Source of the DNA: Bursaphelenchus xylophilus
Taxonomy: Eukaryota > Nematoda > Chromadorea > Rhabditida > Aphelenchoididae
DNA: 64,000 nt
Direction: 5' to 3'
Assembly (NCBI GenBank): GCA_904066235.2
Contig: CAJFCV020000005.1
Location: 3,343,501 to 3,407,500, forward strand
Shown here: positions 47,932 to 59,300 of the stretch, one piece after another
Layout of the letters: each line of letters opens with the position of its first letter
Position numbering within the stretch: the stretch's first letter is position 1
Notes under the pieces: generated by a model
Databases searched by the model: none
The model's input: only the letters and a program-made list of their open reading frames with translations
Told to the model about the DNA's origin: nothing
Translations under genes and position numbers: made by a program

Positions 47932-50900
47932 TTACAATCCTCTATTTACATCGTAATAAAAATTTTTATGCTGTTTTCCAAATGGTCCATGCGAATCTTT
48001 GATTATCCAAATTGAATCGGCGATTTTGTCCTATAATTATGCGATTTTTTTATTTATTTTTTTTTTTGATTGAACTTACCGAGGAGGCTGAAATCTGTTC
48101 CAAATACAGATGAGTGGAATTGTAGACTTGGAACCGGCTGAACCCGTAATCCGTCGATCTCGCCGCACTGAAAGGCGCCGGATCCTTGGGGAAAGTATTG
48201 GTCTTCTCTTCGCAGCCCGCCGATCCAGTTACAACATGAATAGGAGCTCGAGGATTGGTGAATGGGCTCTCAGTTCCATTACGAACCTGCAAATTTTAAA
48301 ATTAAAGTTTTGGAAGAACAAGAAAACTTTTTTTCAGCAAAAAATTTCGCATTAATTTACAGGGGAAGCACCGCAAGTGCGACGCTCAGATTTTCTTTAA
48401 ATTTTGCACACACGTCGGGCATGAACTAAGTATCAATTCCTGAAAGTTTTAGCTCGCGCTTTGCAAGCGCAGCCGAGATATTGAACGATCTTTGCCGCCG
48501 AGAGAGTACACTAAACGCGGAGAGCGGTCAGAGAAAAAAAAAACATTTCTTGGCCATAACTGTGCCAGTTTCGTGCGGAAAAAAATGATTTTTTGTGGAA
48601 ACATTACCCTCTATGGTAGAAATAGGCAAGCAACTTTTCGTACGGAAATTCAGCAAAAAGTATCAAATTACCGCCAACTTTCGATCTAAAAATCTCGGTT
48701 GTTTCCGCATACCGCGAGCTCGGATTCTCGTATATATCTTAGAAAAAATTATTCTAAATCTGTGCCAAGTTTCATCAAAATCTGAGCGTCGCACTTGGGT
48801 ACTTCCTAGTCATCCTCACCTTGTGCTGATAGATCGGATACAACCGTTCGTAATTATGTTCATGCGCACCGAAGTAAATGTCCACTCCGTAGTCAAAGAA
48901 GACCTTTTCTAAGCCATAAGTTCCAGCACTGTCAACTCCGTCCCTCAAAATACTAGAAAGTTACAGTAACAAAAGTTTGAAGTTGACCTACTCTTTTGCC
49001 CATTTGCATTCCGCCGCTTGAATGTCGGTGCAATACATGGATCGGTGGCCAAAAACAATGATCCATGGGACATGTTTGCGGTTCTTTTGGGCTTTCTGGA
49101 AAATTTTTGTGTAAGGAAAATGCTCCATTTACAAAAATGGAGCAAAAAATCTTTTTCAAAAATTAAAAAAAAAAAAATTTGTTAACAACGGAAGTACCCA
49201 AGTGCGACGCTCAGATTTTGATCAAGCCTGGCACAAATTTAGAATGATTTTTTCTAAACTAAATGCGAGAATCCAAGTTCGCGCTTTGCAGAAACAACCG
49301 AGATTTTTAGATCGAAAGTGGGCGAAAATTTTACACTTTTTCCCGAATTTTGGCACCAAAAGTTTCATGCCTATTTCTACCATAGCGGGTAATGTTTCCA
49401 CAAAAAATCAATTTTTTTCCGCACGAAACTAGCAAAGTTATGACCAAAAAGTGTTTTTCTCTCTGTCCGCTCTCAACGTTTAGTGTACTCTCTCGGCGGC
49501 AAAGATCGTTCAATATCTTGGTGGTGTTTTCAAAGCGCGAGCGAAAACTTTCAGGAATTGATACTGAGTTCATGCCGGACGTGTGTTCAAAATTTAAAGA
49601 AAATCGGAGCGTTGCACTTGGGGTACTTCCCTTGCAAATTTCATCAAAACTTATGGCTCAAATTTTCACCACTGCTTTTTTAATTAAAGGATCCTACATA
49701 CCTTCAAATCCTCCACCAGCCAATTATATTGCGTTTCAATCGATTCATTCCCATATTTCTGACCGTAAAAGTAGAATTCGGTGGAGATTGCGACGAAATG
49801 CGTGTCTCCAATGTCGAAACTGTAGAACAAATTGTGCTCGGTGTTGGGCATGGTGAATCGTTGGACGTAGTGCGAGAAATTATAAGCGTTTTCGTGATTC
49901 CCAACACTTGTCATGTACGGAACATAGGAAGCGGCTGGCTCGATCTGTCGCATGAATTCATCGCCAAAAGTGCCTTCATCTCGTTCCATGTCGTAAGCGA
50001 AATCTCCTGAAAAAATTTTTTGTCACCGAATTTTTTTTTGACTGATGAGGGAAGTGCGCAAAATGAGATGAGATTTTGAAAAAATTTGGGCCAAATTTTG
50101 GACAGTTTTTTAGATTGAAAGTTGACAAAAATACGGCACTTTTGCGAATTTTGGCATCAAAAGTTTCATAACTGCTACCGTAGAAATTAATGTTGCTATA
50201 AAAAAATTATTTTTTTCCATGTACTGGCAAAGATACGCCCAAAAAAAGGTGTTTTTTATATACGTCAGCGCACTCCGCTGCGCCTGCAAAACGCGGGCAA
50301 AAACTTTCAGAAATATTTCTGTTGGCTACAGATTACATATTTCTTTCAAATTTCCCCACAATTTTTCAATCCGACCTCATTTTAAACACCTATGGTTCAA
50401 AAATTTTAGTAGTCCCCTCTGGCCATACTTTTTATACTTTTTTTAAACGTAAAACTTACAAAAACCTCGAATATTCCCTAGAAAGACCTAATTTTGTTTG
50501 TTTTTCATTTTCTCCAATAAATTTTCTATCTTGTCATTACCATTATGGATGATCATATCAAAGTCCCCGCTTTGTGTCAGCCTCTGAATTTTCCCCAACG
50601 ATCGTGCATTTATATTGCCCATATCTCCATACAAAGCGAAGCGATATCCCCCATCGCTTCGTTCTGTCAACCCAACAAACGTGTAGATTCCACTCCATCC
50701 AAAGTCGGAGCCAACCCGATAAACTGAAAGGAAAATATGACACATATATTAAACTTGCACAACTTGCCGATAGATGGGTTCAAGCCATAGATTCAAATGG
50801 CTTTACTTTGAAACTTGACTGGTTTTCATTTGTTGTAAAATTATGTTTAAATTTTTAATAAAAATCGGAAATTTCTTTTGGTTCACCCTAATATAATCGT

Positions 50901-51583
50901 CCAAATAAATTTTTTGGTTGCTTACAGTATCTCTTTCCCGGAACAATTGTCGCAATTGTAGCACGATGAATGTAACGAACCGATTTCCCAGTTCCCCCAT
51001 CGACGAATCGGGTGATATTGGCCTTCACGATTTTCTCGAACTGAAGATCTTCTCCGTAGGTGACAAAGGATTGTTTAGTGTCATCGAAGGTCAGCCAGGT
51101 CACAAATATTTTGTCTGGGGAGCCTGAAAAGACCAGTCAGGATGAAAATTGAGGAAAAAAAGCTTTGGAATTTTAGGAATCTCTTTGCTTTTTTTTGAAA
51201 ATTTGTACGAGAGAGTACGTAAAATGAGGAGAGACGGTCAGAGAAAAGCCCGCTTTTTTCCTGTAATTTTTTTTAATAAAGCTGGGAATTTTTCTGTAGA
51301 CGCTGTTCAACAAATTTTACAATTAATTTTTTTGAAGATTTCAAAAAAAAATCTGCATTTATTTAAATAATTTTAGCCGTATATTCAATCTTGGCCATGA
51401 CTAAAAAAATTTTTCGTGCCTACCTCCATAAGACAGATGAATCTGCTCTGGCTGACCGTAATAGGGACCATAATTGGGGTCGTTTCTCAGCTCCCAATGA
51501 GTTTTCCTGTTGTCCGACAAAAATTGCCAAGAATAATATGATCTCAACCCTACTGCAAGGTAAAATACAGTGAATAATAACAT
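47932..51583 (-). CDS. Purple acid phosphatase (ACP7-like metallophosphatase), secreted
   Basis: Eight exons on the minus strand (51583-51424, 51123-50926, 50723-50541, 50006-49702, 49095-48992, 48952-48820, 48286-48080, 48030-47932) give 462 residues. A hydrophobic signal peptide (MLLFTVFYLAVGL) precedes a fibronectin-like PAP N-terminal domain (EQIHLSYGGSPDKIFVTW, YRVGS, IYTFVGL). The metallophosphatase core keeps the five metal motifs: GDMG, GDFAYD, GNHE, FGHRSMYC and GAHEHNYER. The last exon (DKIADSIWIIKDSHGPFG...) is short and was found from splice signals; it matches the C-terminal family segment. The protein would hydrolyse phosphate esters in a secreted or lysosomal location. Usual GHRP is GHRS here. 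Introns 4 and 6 each contain a family Q element. An in-frame upstream ATG at 51628 is a less likely start, because it places 15 polar residues before the signal peptide. Confidence 0.94.
47955..47960 (+). terminator. Likely umps-1 poly(A) signal, inside the last exon of the opposite gene
   Basis: AATAAA 120 bp after the umps-1 stop, lying within the phosphatase's last coding exon (47932-48030). On the minus strand an AATAAA at 47920-47915 lies 12 bp after the phosphatase stop. The two transcripts would overlap by tens of bases. Confidence 0.5.
48360..48806. mobile_element. MITE family Q, copy 3, in phosphatase intron 6
   Basis: Left end CAGGGGAAGCACCGCAAGTG preceded by TTA; right end TCTGAGCGTCGCACTTGGGT ACTTCC, which has lost its last bases. 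The right end is 13 bp from the exon 6 splice donor. The interior matches the copy in crls-1. Confidence 0.8.
49196..49634. mobile_element. MITE family Q, copy 4, in phosphatase intron 4
   Basis: The ends are CAACGGAAGTACCCAAGTGC and the inverted TCGGAGCGTTGCACTTGGGG TACTTCCCTTG. The interior includes TTCGCGCTTTGCAGAAACAA, CTTTCGATCTAAAAA in inverted form, and TGACCAAAAAGTGTTTTTCTC. The orientation is opposite to copy 3 in the same gene. Confidence 0.8.
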
Positions 51584-52278
51584 TTTTGCCGAACAATACG
51601 ACAAATGCGGGAATTTTTTGGCCTGCAAACGGTATATAAGATCTCTGCGGAGAGGTCGTGGTATTTATTTATCCGAAATGTTTATTTGACCATGTTATTT
51701 CGATCAGGAGGCGAGGTCAACAAGATTGGTCAAATTTCGCGGACAGAATTTATTTCAACATTGCCAAAGGGCGATTGAACTTTTATGAGGTCTAAAAATT
51801 GTGGACCTTCCAGAATCTAATATTTTTTTTTAATTTCATTGACAAATAATTTTATGCAGTGTAAAATACTGTAAAATAAGGCGAAAAAATATATAAAGCC
51901 GTCAAATATGGGGTAATTATTGCACGTGTTCACCTGAAACAGATTTATTTTGTCCTCTGAAGGTCAGGCAATCTAGTTTTACCGTGTTTTTGGGATAAGG
52001 TCGCGAGTTTGGCCGATTTTTTTACTTTACAAATAAAGTTCATGACGTCACTTATTCGTTATTAAAAAATTATAAAAATATCATTATTACCAACTTGAGT
52101 GCTCTACTGTTTCTTTAATGCACAATTTTCACAGATTTTGTTCGAATTTTGGATCTTCGAACAAGCCTCTTACTCTGGCAACGAAAAATTTTGTTTGGCA
52201 TAACGTTTCAAGAAAAATAAATGTAAAAACAAGAAAAATAGAAAGAAAAATCGGAATGAATCGGATGAAGAAACCAAG
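51584..52278. promoter_or_regulatory. Divergent intergenic region between phosphatase and GST
   Basis: A 695 bp spacer serving two divergent genes. Visible sites are an E-box CACGTG at 51923-51928 and a perfect CRE/ATF palindrome TGACGTCA at 52043-52050, about 230 bp upstream of the GST start. An acceptor-like TTTGCAG lies about 30 bp upstream of the phosphatase start on the minus strand. Function is inferred from the motifs only. Confidence 0.35.
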
Positions 52279-53200
52279 ATGATGCGAATAAAATACTATT
52301 ACGATGTTCTGTGTCCATATTCTTGGCTGGGATATCAGGTAAACCTTCAAATCTTATTTTAGCCCACTTTTTCGAAAAGTTTTTATTTTTTATGCTGTAA
52401 AATACGGGTTTCTTTCAGATCTTAGCTCAAAAAACCGCTGGTTGGAGAGAAATCGGCGACTACAGCTTGGATTACATTCCACACATGTGGCCAAAGATCT
52501 ACAAAGCAGTTTGTATGTTGCTTTAGGTGTATTATTAGCTAAAATTAATTCCAGCTAGCCACTCAATCGAAGACGTGTGTCAAGCCAAGTACAATTACGT
52601 TCAGAAGGATCTCAGGGACATTTGTGAACATTATGATCTTCCTACGGGTAGTTTTGAAGTGAGTGTCTTTGGTTTTTCGTTGTTGAAATTTAGAGGTCAT
52701 GAATAATGTAATTTCTCTATGATTAGTGATAAGATGATTATGAATCGTTCTTATCCCTTCCGTTATAGAGAATGTACAATCGAGAGCTTCGAAGCAACTC
52801 ATCGTTGTGGTTTCTAAACCTTATAAAAAAGAAGCACGGCCCTGGCCTTCATCAACGGTTCATGGAGAAGTTCTGGGAGCGGATATACCTAGAAAACCGC
52901 ACTGCAAATTGCACCAACGACTTCCTCGACGTCAGTGAACAGCTGGAGATCCCGTTTTCCGAGTCTCAGCGACTGTGTATGCATACGGAGCAACGGTCGA
53001 ACGTTTTGGACTTGACCGAAACAAGGCTGTATCTTCAAGAAGAAGCGAGGGCGATTGGGTCGCCGTGGATTGAAGTACATATCAATGGGTGGGACCTCAA
53101 ATTCTTCGATGTGATGCGGTTAGAACTCATCGATGAAATCTTCAAAGATCCGTCGCTAATTCCGGATAATGACAAGTTCACCAGGATATCAGCTCTCTAA
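52279..53200 (+). CDS. Kappa-class GST / DsbA-like thioredoxin-fold protein
   Basis: Four exons (52279-52338, 52419-52512, 52555-52658, 52769-53200) give 229 residues, the size of kappa GSTs. The N-terminal strand and active site read KYYYDVLCPYSWLGYQIL, the kappa/DsbA pattern. A helical insertion follows (SIEDVCQAKYNYVQKDLRDI), then the C-terminal thioredoxin-fold half with EARAIGSPWIEVHINGW (the cis-Pro region, where GSTs read GVFG-P) and FFDVMRLELIDEIF. Kappa GSTs act in mitochondria and peroxisomes on glutathione conjugation; here Cys precedes Pro, where GSTK usually has Ser, a more DsbA-like arrangement. The two adjacent ATGs are equivalent; the first was used. The NSRP1-type gene begins 247 bp downstream on the same strand. 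Confidence 0.85.
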
Positions 53201-53261
53201 ATTTTTAGGATTCAGAATATGCCATTTAGAACCCAGTGTTTATATTGTTGAGTTTTCTGTC

Positions 53262-53267
53262 AATAAA
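53262..53267 (+). terminator. Likely poly(A) signal of the GST gene
   Basis: AATAAA 62 bp after the stop codon. An acceptor-like ATTCTAG follows at about 53411-53417, 30 bp before the next ATG, as expected for an operon junction. Confidence 0.45.
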
Positions 53268-53447
53268 TTTTGTTTTTATCGTCGTATCTTCTTGTTCAGA
53301 TAAATTTTTGACACTTCGTCGAACTTTGTGGCATTCCGTCAATTTCGTGAAAAAATATTTCTTCAGAAGCAGATTTTTGGCGCGTTCGGCACAAAATCTT
53401 GTAAATAACTTATTCTAGGCTTCTGTATGTCCCAAAAGTTATAAACT

Positions 53448-55561
53448 ATGGAAGAGAAGTGAGTTTATATTGCTTTAATTTTATCTTGGTTTAGATCTTC
53501 TCTCTCTTTGAGCATAAAGTCTCGTGGAAATGTCTTGAACGGCGACCGAGAAGTGGCATCAGTCTTCAATCAAGACTCGGAATCAGAGGAAGAAGCTCCA
53601 GCATCAGCCGAAGAGAAATTTCGACAGAAGTACGGAAATAAAAAGGAAAAGGATGAACGGGCAGTAAAGAAGGTTTTGGAAGAAGATAAAACTGTCTACG
53701 ATTATGATGGTCATTATGACGAAATGGAAAGGAGAAGAGAGGAGATCAAATCAAGTAAGAAACAATCGGATAAAGATGGTGGGGTAAGTATCTCTTTTAT
53801 TTTCTTCGTTTTTAGAGCTCACGGATAATAAAATGTGGTTAATTTACAGCCCAAATACGCGGATAAGCTGCTCAAAGCGAAACAGCGCCGTGATTTGGAG
53901 AAACTGATCATAGAAGAGAGAAAACAGGACCGAGAAAGAGCTGCAGAAGGAGACGAATTCGAGGATAAAGAGGCATTTGTGACAGAAGCCTACAAAAAGC
54001 AGATTGAAGAGAAAGAAAAGTTCCGGAAGGAGTTAGAGGCCGAAGAAAAGATAAATGGTATGTTTCGAAGCTCTTTGTCATTTTATATTAACATTTATAT
54101 TGCTTCAGAGATAAACGATGTGACCAAATCCAGTATGTATCGTGAGACCTTTGCCAAGAAGTTGTTGGATGACGCAGCGGCCGAAAGGGAGCTCATAATC
54201 AAAGGTCCGAGCGTGCCAGAGGTTAAACAAGAAGAAGAGCTGTCAAAAGAGAATGAAACTAAGACAACATCCAAGGCCGGAGGAAAGAAGAAATTTGTGC
54301 CATTCACCGACTCGGAAGAAAGTGATGGCCCTGTAACCCCACCGCCAGAGACTTTAAAGGCCGGATTGAATGTGAAGAAGCCGAAAGAAGAGACAGAAGA
54401 CAGTAGAAAAGAGAGAACACGCGAAAAGGAGAGACACAGGAGTCGAGAGAGAAACAGAAGCCGAGATAGAGATCGTGATACGAGGCCAAGAAGTCGAGAT
54501 CGAGACAGGAGAGATCGAAGGGACGATCGAGGACGAAGGGACTCAAAATATAGTAGGGATGATAAATACCGAAGAGATCACAGAGTAAGTCATGGAGAAT
54601 ATGACTGTAGCGCAATCTTAGCTTAATAAAGTGAGGTGTATTGGGTGTCAATAGAAAGCTCGTGAAGAGTACTCCTTAGTCATGTCTTTATTTTTGCCAA
54701 AACCGTTTGGTTTTATTTACTAGATCAAAAATATTATACTTGTTATACCATGTATAATATAAAGTGATTCTCGAGACTTGAAATGGGTGTATGGTTTTTT
54801 CTATAACAAAACAGTAGCTATTATTGTAGAATGTGTCTGTATGAGAGTTTTACGAAGATTTAACGACTGTATATACCATGAAATTACGTCATATTATACA
54901 TGAAGGACCAGTTTTTTTATGACAGTGATTTCGTAGGGTAATATTGGACGTAGCGAAAAACGTGGCTAGATAATGAAACCACTCGTTAGGGGCTTTCAAA
55001 TTATAGGTAATACCACCTTTTCGTAACACATTTACTATTGCGCTACCTTGTTCATTTACAATATCTAATATCTAATTTTAGGTGGATAAACACCGTGATT
55101 CCCGTCGCCGTTCTCCAGAAAGACGATCCAAGAAAGTTTCTATATCTCCTGTAAGAAGATCAACCCGACAGTCCAAGTCTCCGCCCAGAAAACGATCAAA
55201 ATCCCCAAGGAGAAGGTCACCTTCGCCGAGGAGAAGGTCGGAAAAACGAAGATCTCCCGAAAGGAAACGCTCAGAATCTCGCACCGATCGCAAAAAGGAC
55301 AAGGATGTGAAGCCAAGAACAAAGAAGGCCAGTTCGGATTCGGATGAGGAGCTGCTGAAGAAGGAAGCCAATGGAACGCTAACATCTCGAGAAAGACAAT
55401 TCCTGGAACAAAAACGACGCATGAAGAAGGTGAAGAAAGTCTTGGCACACCGAAATAACCAAGACCAAATCGACGCCTATATGAAAAGGTACTTCAAACG
55501 ACGAGAAGAAGGCCTAATTGAGCCCCCAATTGTTGGACAAGACGAGAAAATCAAGTACTAA
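53448..55561 (+). CDS. ccdc-55: NSRP1/CCDC55-type nuclear speckle splicing regulator
   Basis: Five exons (53448-53458, 53495-53783, 53850-54057, 54109-54584, 55082-55561) give 487 residues. The first exon is 11 bp. The conserved NSRP1 N-terminal domain is clear: VFNQDSESEEE, DKTVYDYDGHYDEMERRREE, PKYADKLLKAKQRRDLEKLI, DEFEDKEAFVTEAYKKQIEE and MYRETFAKKLLDDAA. The C-terminal half is a long Arg/Ser/Asp/Glu-rich RS-like region (RSRERNRSRDRDRD, RRSPSPRRRSEKRRSP) followed by a conserved basic end (FLEQKRRMKKVKKVLAHRNN, ...IDAYMKRYFKRREEG). Human NSRP1 sits in nuclear speckles and affects splice-site choice. Intron 4 (497 bp) is the only long intron. The gene is 247 bp after the GST gene. Confidence 0.9.
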
Positions 55562-55606
55562 TGTACATTCCAGTCATATTTGTTATCGATGTACTGTTGA
55601 AAATAT

Positions 55607-55612
55607 AATAAA
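55607..55612 (+). terminator. Likely poly(A) signal of the NSRP1-type gene
   Basis: AATAAA 46 bp after the stop codon, just before the GC-rich region upstream of the Argonaute. Confidence 0.45.
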
Positions 55613-55699
55613 AAGGGTCTGAAAGCTCTGTGAGATCTTCGGAATAAACTTTGAAGTGAAATTTTTAGGTGGTACGGGCCAAAAAGTCTTGACATGCTT

Positions 55700-56095
55700 T
55701 CGCACCGTGCGGGCGCATGAATTCGACCGTTGCGACAAGGTGTCGCGCGATAAAAATTTGGCGGGGTGCGAATGAAGAGCGCACTGTGCGTTGTTTACCC
55801 TTTTCAAAACAGTCTTTTTGCACTGTGCGGGGTCGAAGCGCACGGTGAAGTTTTCTTGTCGCCGCGCGACAAGTTTCTTGCAGAACAGCGCACTGTGCAG
55901 ACATGTCTTCAATAATTTTGAAATGATCTTTTGGCGGCGCAGGTTGTGTCCCGCAACGAAAACTCGCGACAGCCATGACCGCGAAAAGGATAGTCTTGTC
56001 CGAGTAGGCGGTCGCGACCGCGGTCGGTTTTGACGAAACATTCCAGTTGCAGTCATAAGTCGCGACAGGTCGGTCTTTTTCGCGACCGTTTTGTG
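55700..56095. promoter_or_regulatory. GC-rich palindrome cluster upstream of the Argonaute gene
   Basis: Within about 400 bp the palindromic word GCAC(T/C)GTGC occurs four times (55702, 55781, 55820, 55890), with a related GCACGGTG at 55839. TCGCGAC or its complement occurs several times (for example about 55963, 56011, 56060, 56080, including GGTCGCGACCGCGGTCGG), with GCGCGA(C/T)-type variants at 55744 and 55864. The surrounding DNA is otherwise AT-rich. There is no credible frame on either strand. The arrangement looks like a cluster of binding sites for dimeric factors; the Argonaute ATG is about 250 bp downstream. Confidence 0.5.
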
Positions 56096-56340
56096 TTATA
56101 CATTTCGAGTGATAGTAAGTTTTGTAATTGCGGTATTTCGGGGTGTTGTCGTCCAGTTGCTTTGCATTTTTGGTGTTAAAAATTTAGTTGTATTATTTAG
56201 AGACCTCTGTTTGCTTTTCTAATTTTGAAAACTTTGGTGTTAATTGCATGTTTTTTGTTTGACGTGTTCTATGTGAATATTATCCTATTATCGTGTGCTG
56301 TTTCAATTCATCCCATCTCCAATTTATTTTGTTTCAGAAA

Positions 56341-59300
56341 ATGGAGCAGGAGGTTCTACGTACGCTCCGAGGGGATGTGCCGAAAAAGGAGTACAACTTT
56401 ATCGAGTTGGAGCTCCAGGAGAGCTTCGCGAAGATGGGGATAGCGCCCGCGCACTCGGAGAGACTTGTGGACCAATTGAACAAACTGACACTTGTCACCG
56501 AGCACAAAGAAGGTCGAGATCTCTGCGAGCGGCGCAAAGTTACGCCATCCAATGGCAAGGCGCCTCCCGTGATGCCACCAGGCAAAGCGGGAGAGAGTCA
56601 GGTGGAGGTCAAGTCCAACGTCTTCCCCATGAAGCTGAATGTGAAAGGCAAAGCCTTCCAGTACGCTATCGTGCTGATCGGCGAGTATCAAGACAGAACT
56701 GGCAAAACCAAAACCTATGCTTTCAATGAGATGCCTCACACGGAGTAAGTTGTTTATCTTTCTTTGCATTTTGTGTTTAGTTTCGATCGCATTAGGAACA
56801 AGGAGACAGCGTTCCGTATCTTCCGTTATATGGTTGAGAAGCGTCCCAAAATTTTTCCTCCGCTCGCTCAATGCGCGTTTGATGGTGAGACGTCCCTGTA
56901 CACCGCCTTTCAGCCGATTGTAATGAGTCACGTAAGAGTTTACTTCAAGGGTTTATAAAGTTGTGGCATGAATGAGAAGGTTTCATGGTGAAAATTACTT
57001 TCAGGCAACGCTGACTGTCAGCATTGAGAGAGAAGAAGATAAAGCCAACTTTCCGGTCCGTGAACCTTTCATTTCCATCGACATGGTGATCCGAGACATG
57101 GACATGCCGGTTGACTTGGATGTGTACACTGATCGTGGTGAGATCACCGATGTTATCAGAATCGAAAGCTGTCTGGATGCGGTTGTGGGTATGGCCATTG
57201 AAGAGGACAGGTAGGTCGAAGTTTTTTGGAAGGTTTATTGTTTTTAGGGAGAATCATGTGTGTTTCCAAAACAATGCCAGTTATTTGATGGATCCACTGA
57301 AACATGGCTTCCATCCGAATGATATGCAGGATCTCGGTCATTGTACCTACTCTGGAATTGGTTGCACCAAAAATGTGCGCTTGCTCCGCTCGACGCAAGG
57401 ACCTCTTCCTGCGTTGGTGATTGAGCGTAAGTTTGCGAAACTCCGGGATTAGATTAAAACTTTTTCAGCGAAAGCGACCCCTTTTCACAGCACCGTAAGC
57501 GTTGCGGAGAAGGTCATCACTGCCTACCCTGAAGTCCGTACGAAACTCAACGGTTTATTCCCGCAAATTACGGACGCGATTAAAGGCCTAGTTGTTACGC
57601 CCATCCATTTGGAAAACAAGATCCCGGGCAGGGAGCCACGCCCACTCCGTGTCAAAGGAGTTGATGTCAGGAATGCGTTTGACGCAACTTTTTATCTCGA
57701 TGACAACACCGAGACCTCGGTTTACGACTACTACAAGGACAAGTACAAGATCGAGTTGCAATATCCCAAATTACCAATGATGCTGATCTATGAACACGAC
57801 AAAACAAGAACCTCATACCATCCAATGGAATTGTACAGAGTTTGTGACAATCAAAGAGTAAAGGGCGCGCAGTCTGTCCCGATGATGGTCGCCACTTTGA
57901 TTAAGGTAAGCATGAGAATTTTTTGGAAAATGGCCGGATCACGGTGAAATTGCTGTTGGGAGTGAATTTTTAATGATTTCATGGATTTAGGTCGCAGCCG
58001 CGCTTCCACAAAAGGTTGAGCAACATGTATACAAACATGCAACCACCCTTCATTTGCTCGAAAACAAGTACTTGCATGGTTTTGGAGCTGAAGTCGGGAC
58101 CACTCCGATTGTTGTAAGTTTTGTTTTGTTTGTTTCAGTGGAATTCTGTTTTTAGGCAAGAGGTCGGGTCCTTCAAGCCCCGGGCTTCATGTACCGTGGA
58201 GGACAGATCTCGTCTTTTGACAAAATTCGAGGTAGCTGGCAGTCCGGCCACTTTGTGTGTCCCGCTCGCATCACCATGTGGGGTTGCTACGCCGCGGAGC
58301 AGAGTTTCAAATCCAAGTTCAACCAGGAGAGTCTGCGGACGTTCGCCAAGGCCTTTTACGACATGTGCGTGAGCAAGGGAATGCAGATCAATGGGCCTGC
58401 CGAGATCCGTTGCCTCGAAAACGGGTCTCAGTTTCAGAACATTAAAAATGTGTTTGAAAGTGCTTCAAGCGGAGGTGGAGATTTTCTTCTGTTTGTCACC
58501 ACGCCAGGAGACAAAATTGTTCACAGTAAGTTTTTTCTTGAGAAATTTAGCCTATTTTTGATTTGGCTGATTTTGAGTGAATTCTCCTCGTTTTTAGAGA
58601 TCATGAAGTCCATGGAGCGCAAATGGGGTATTGTCAGCCAGAACGTTTTGGACAAGACCGCAGCCAGTGCTTGTGGCCTCATGGGACCACCTAAAAGATT
58701 GACCTTGGAGAATCTGGTGAATAAGGCCAACGTTAAGATGGGAGGCCTCAACTATCATGTCGCCGATATGCAAGCCAAGTAAGTTGTTTTCCAAGTTTCA
58801 TTCTTCTTGTTTTAGAACTCTGTTGGGAACCGACGATCTGTTTATCGGATTTGCCAAAGATCTCGGTGCTGGCAATATCAAGGAAGACGAACGGGATGAC
58901 GAAGGTACCGGCCCAACGATCATCGGATTCGCCGCCAATGACATAAAAGAACCTTTGGCTTTTGTCGGAGATTACCTTTTCCAGGATCCCAGAAAGAATG
59001 AACGTGTTTATTTCGTCGTGAAGACGGTGGAAAGAATCGTCAAAAGATATATCGAGAACCGCGGGAAAAAGCCGAAGCGTGTGTTCATCTACAGAAATGG
59101 ACTGGCTGAATCACATTTTCAATTGGTAATAAGCTTTGGGTTTTTATTTGCGTCTAGGACTCGGGTCTCATACCTAAATTTATTTAATTGAAGGTTCTTA
59201 CCTATGAGATCCCGGTGATGAAGGCACTCTTGGCCAAGTACGAAGCTGGGGACTTGGTCTACATTGTCCCGAACAAGATGCACAACATTCGCTTGTATCC

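Noticed and set aside
55665..56056. Minus-strand frames in the region upstream of the Argonaute
   Set aside because: Composition follows the palindromic GC-rich words (repeated Cys/Thr/Arg) and there is no family resemblance; treated as regulatory DNA.
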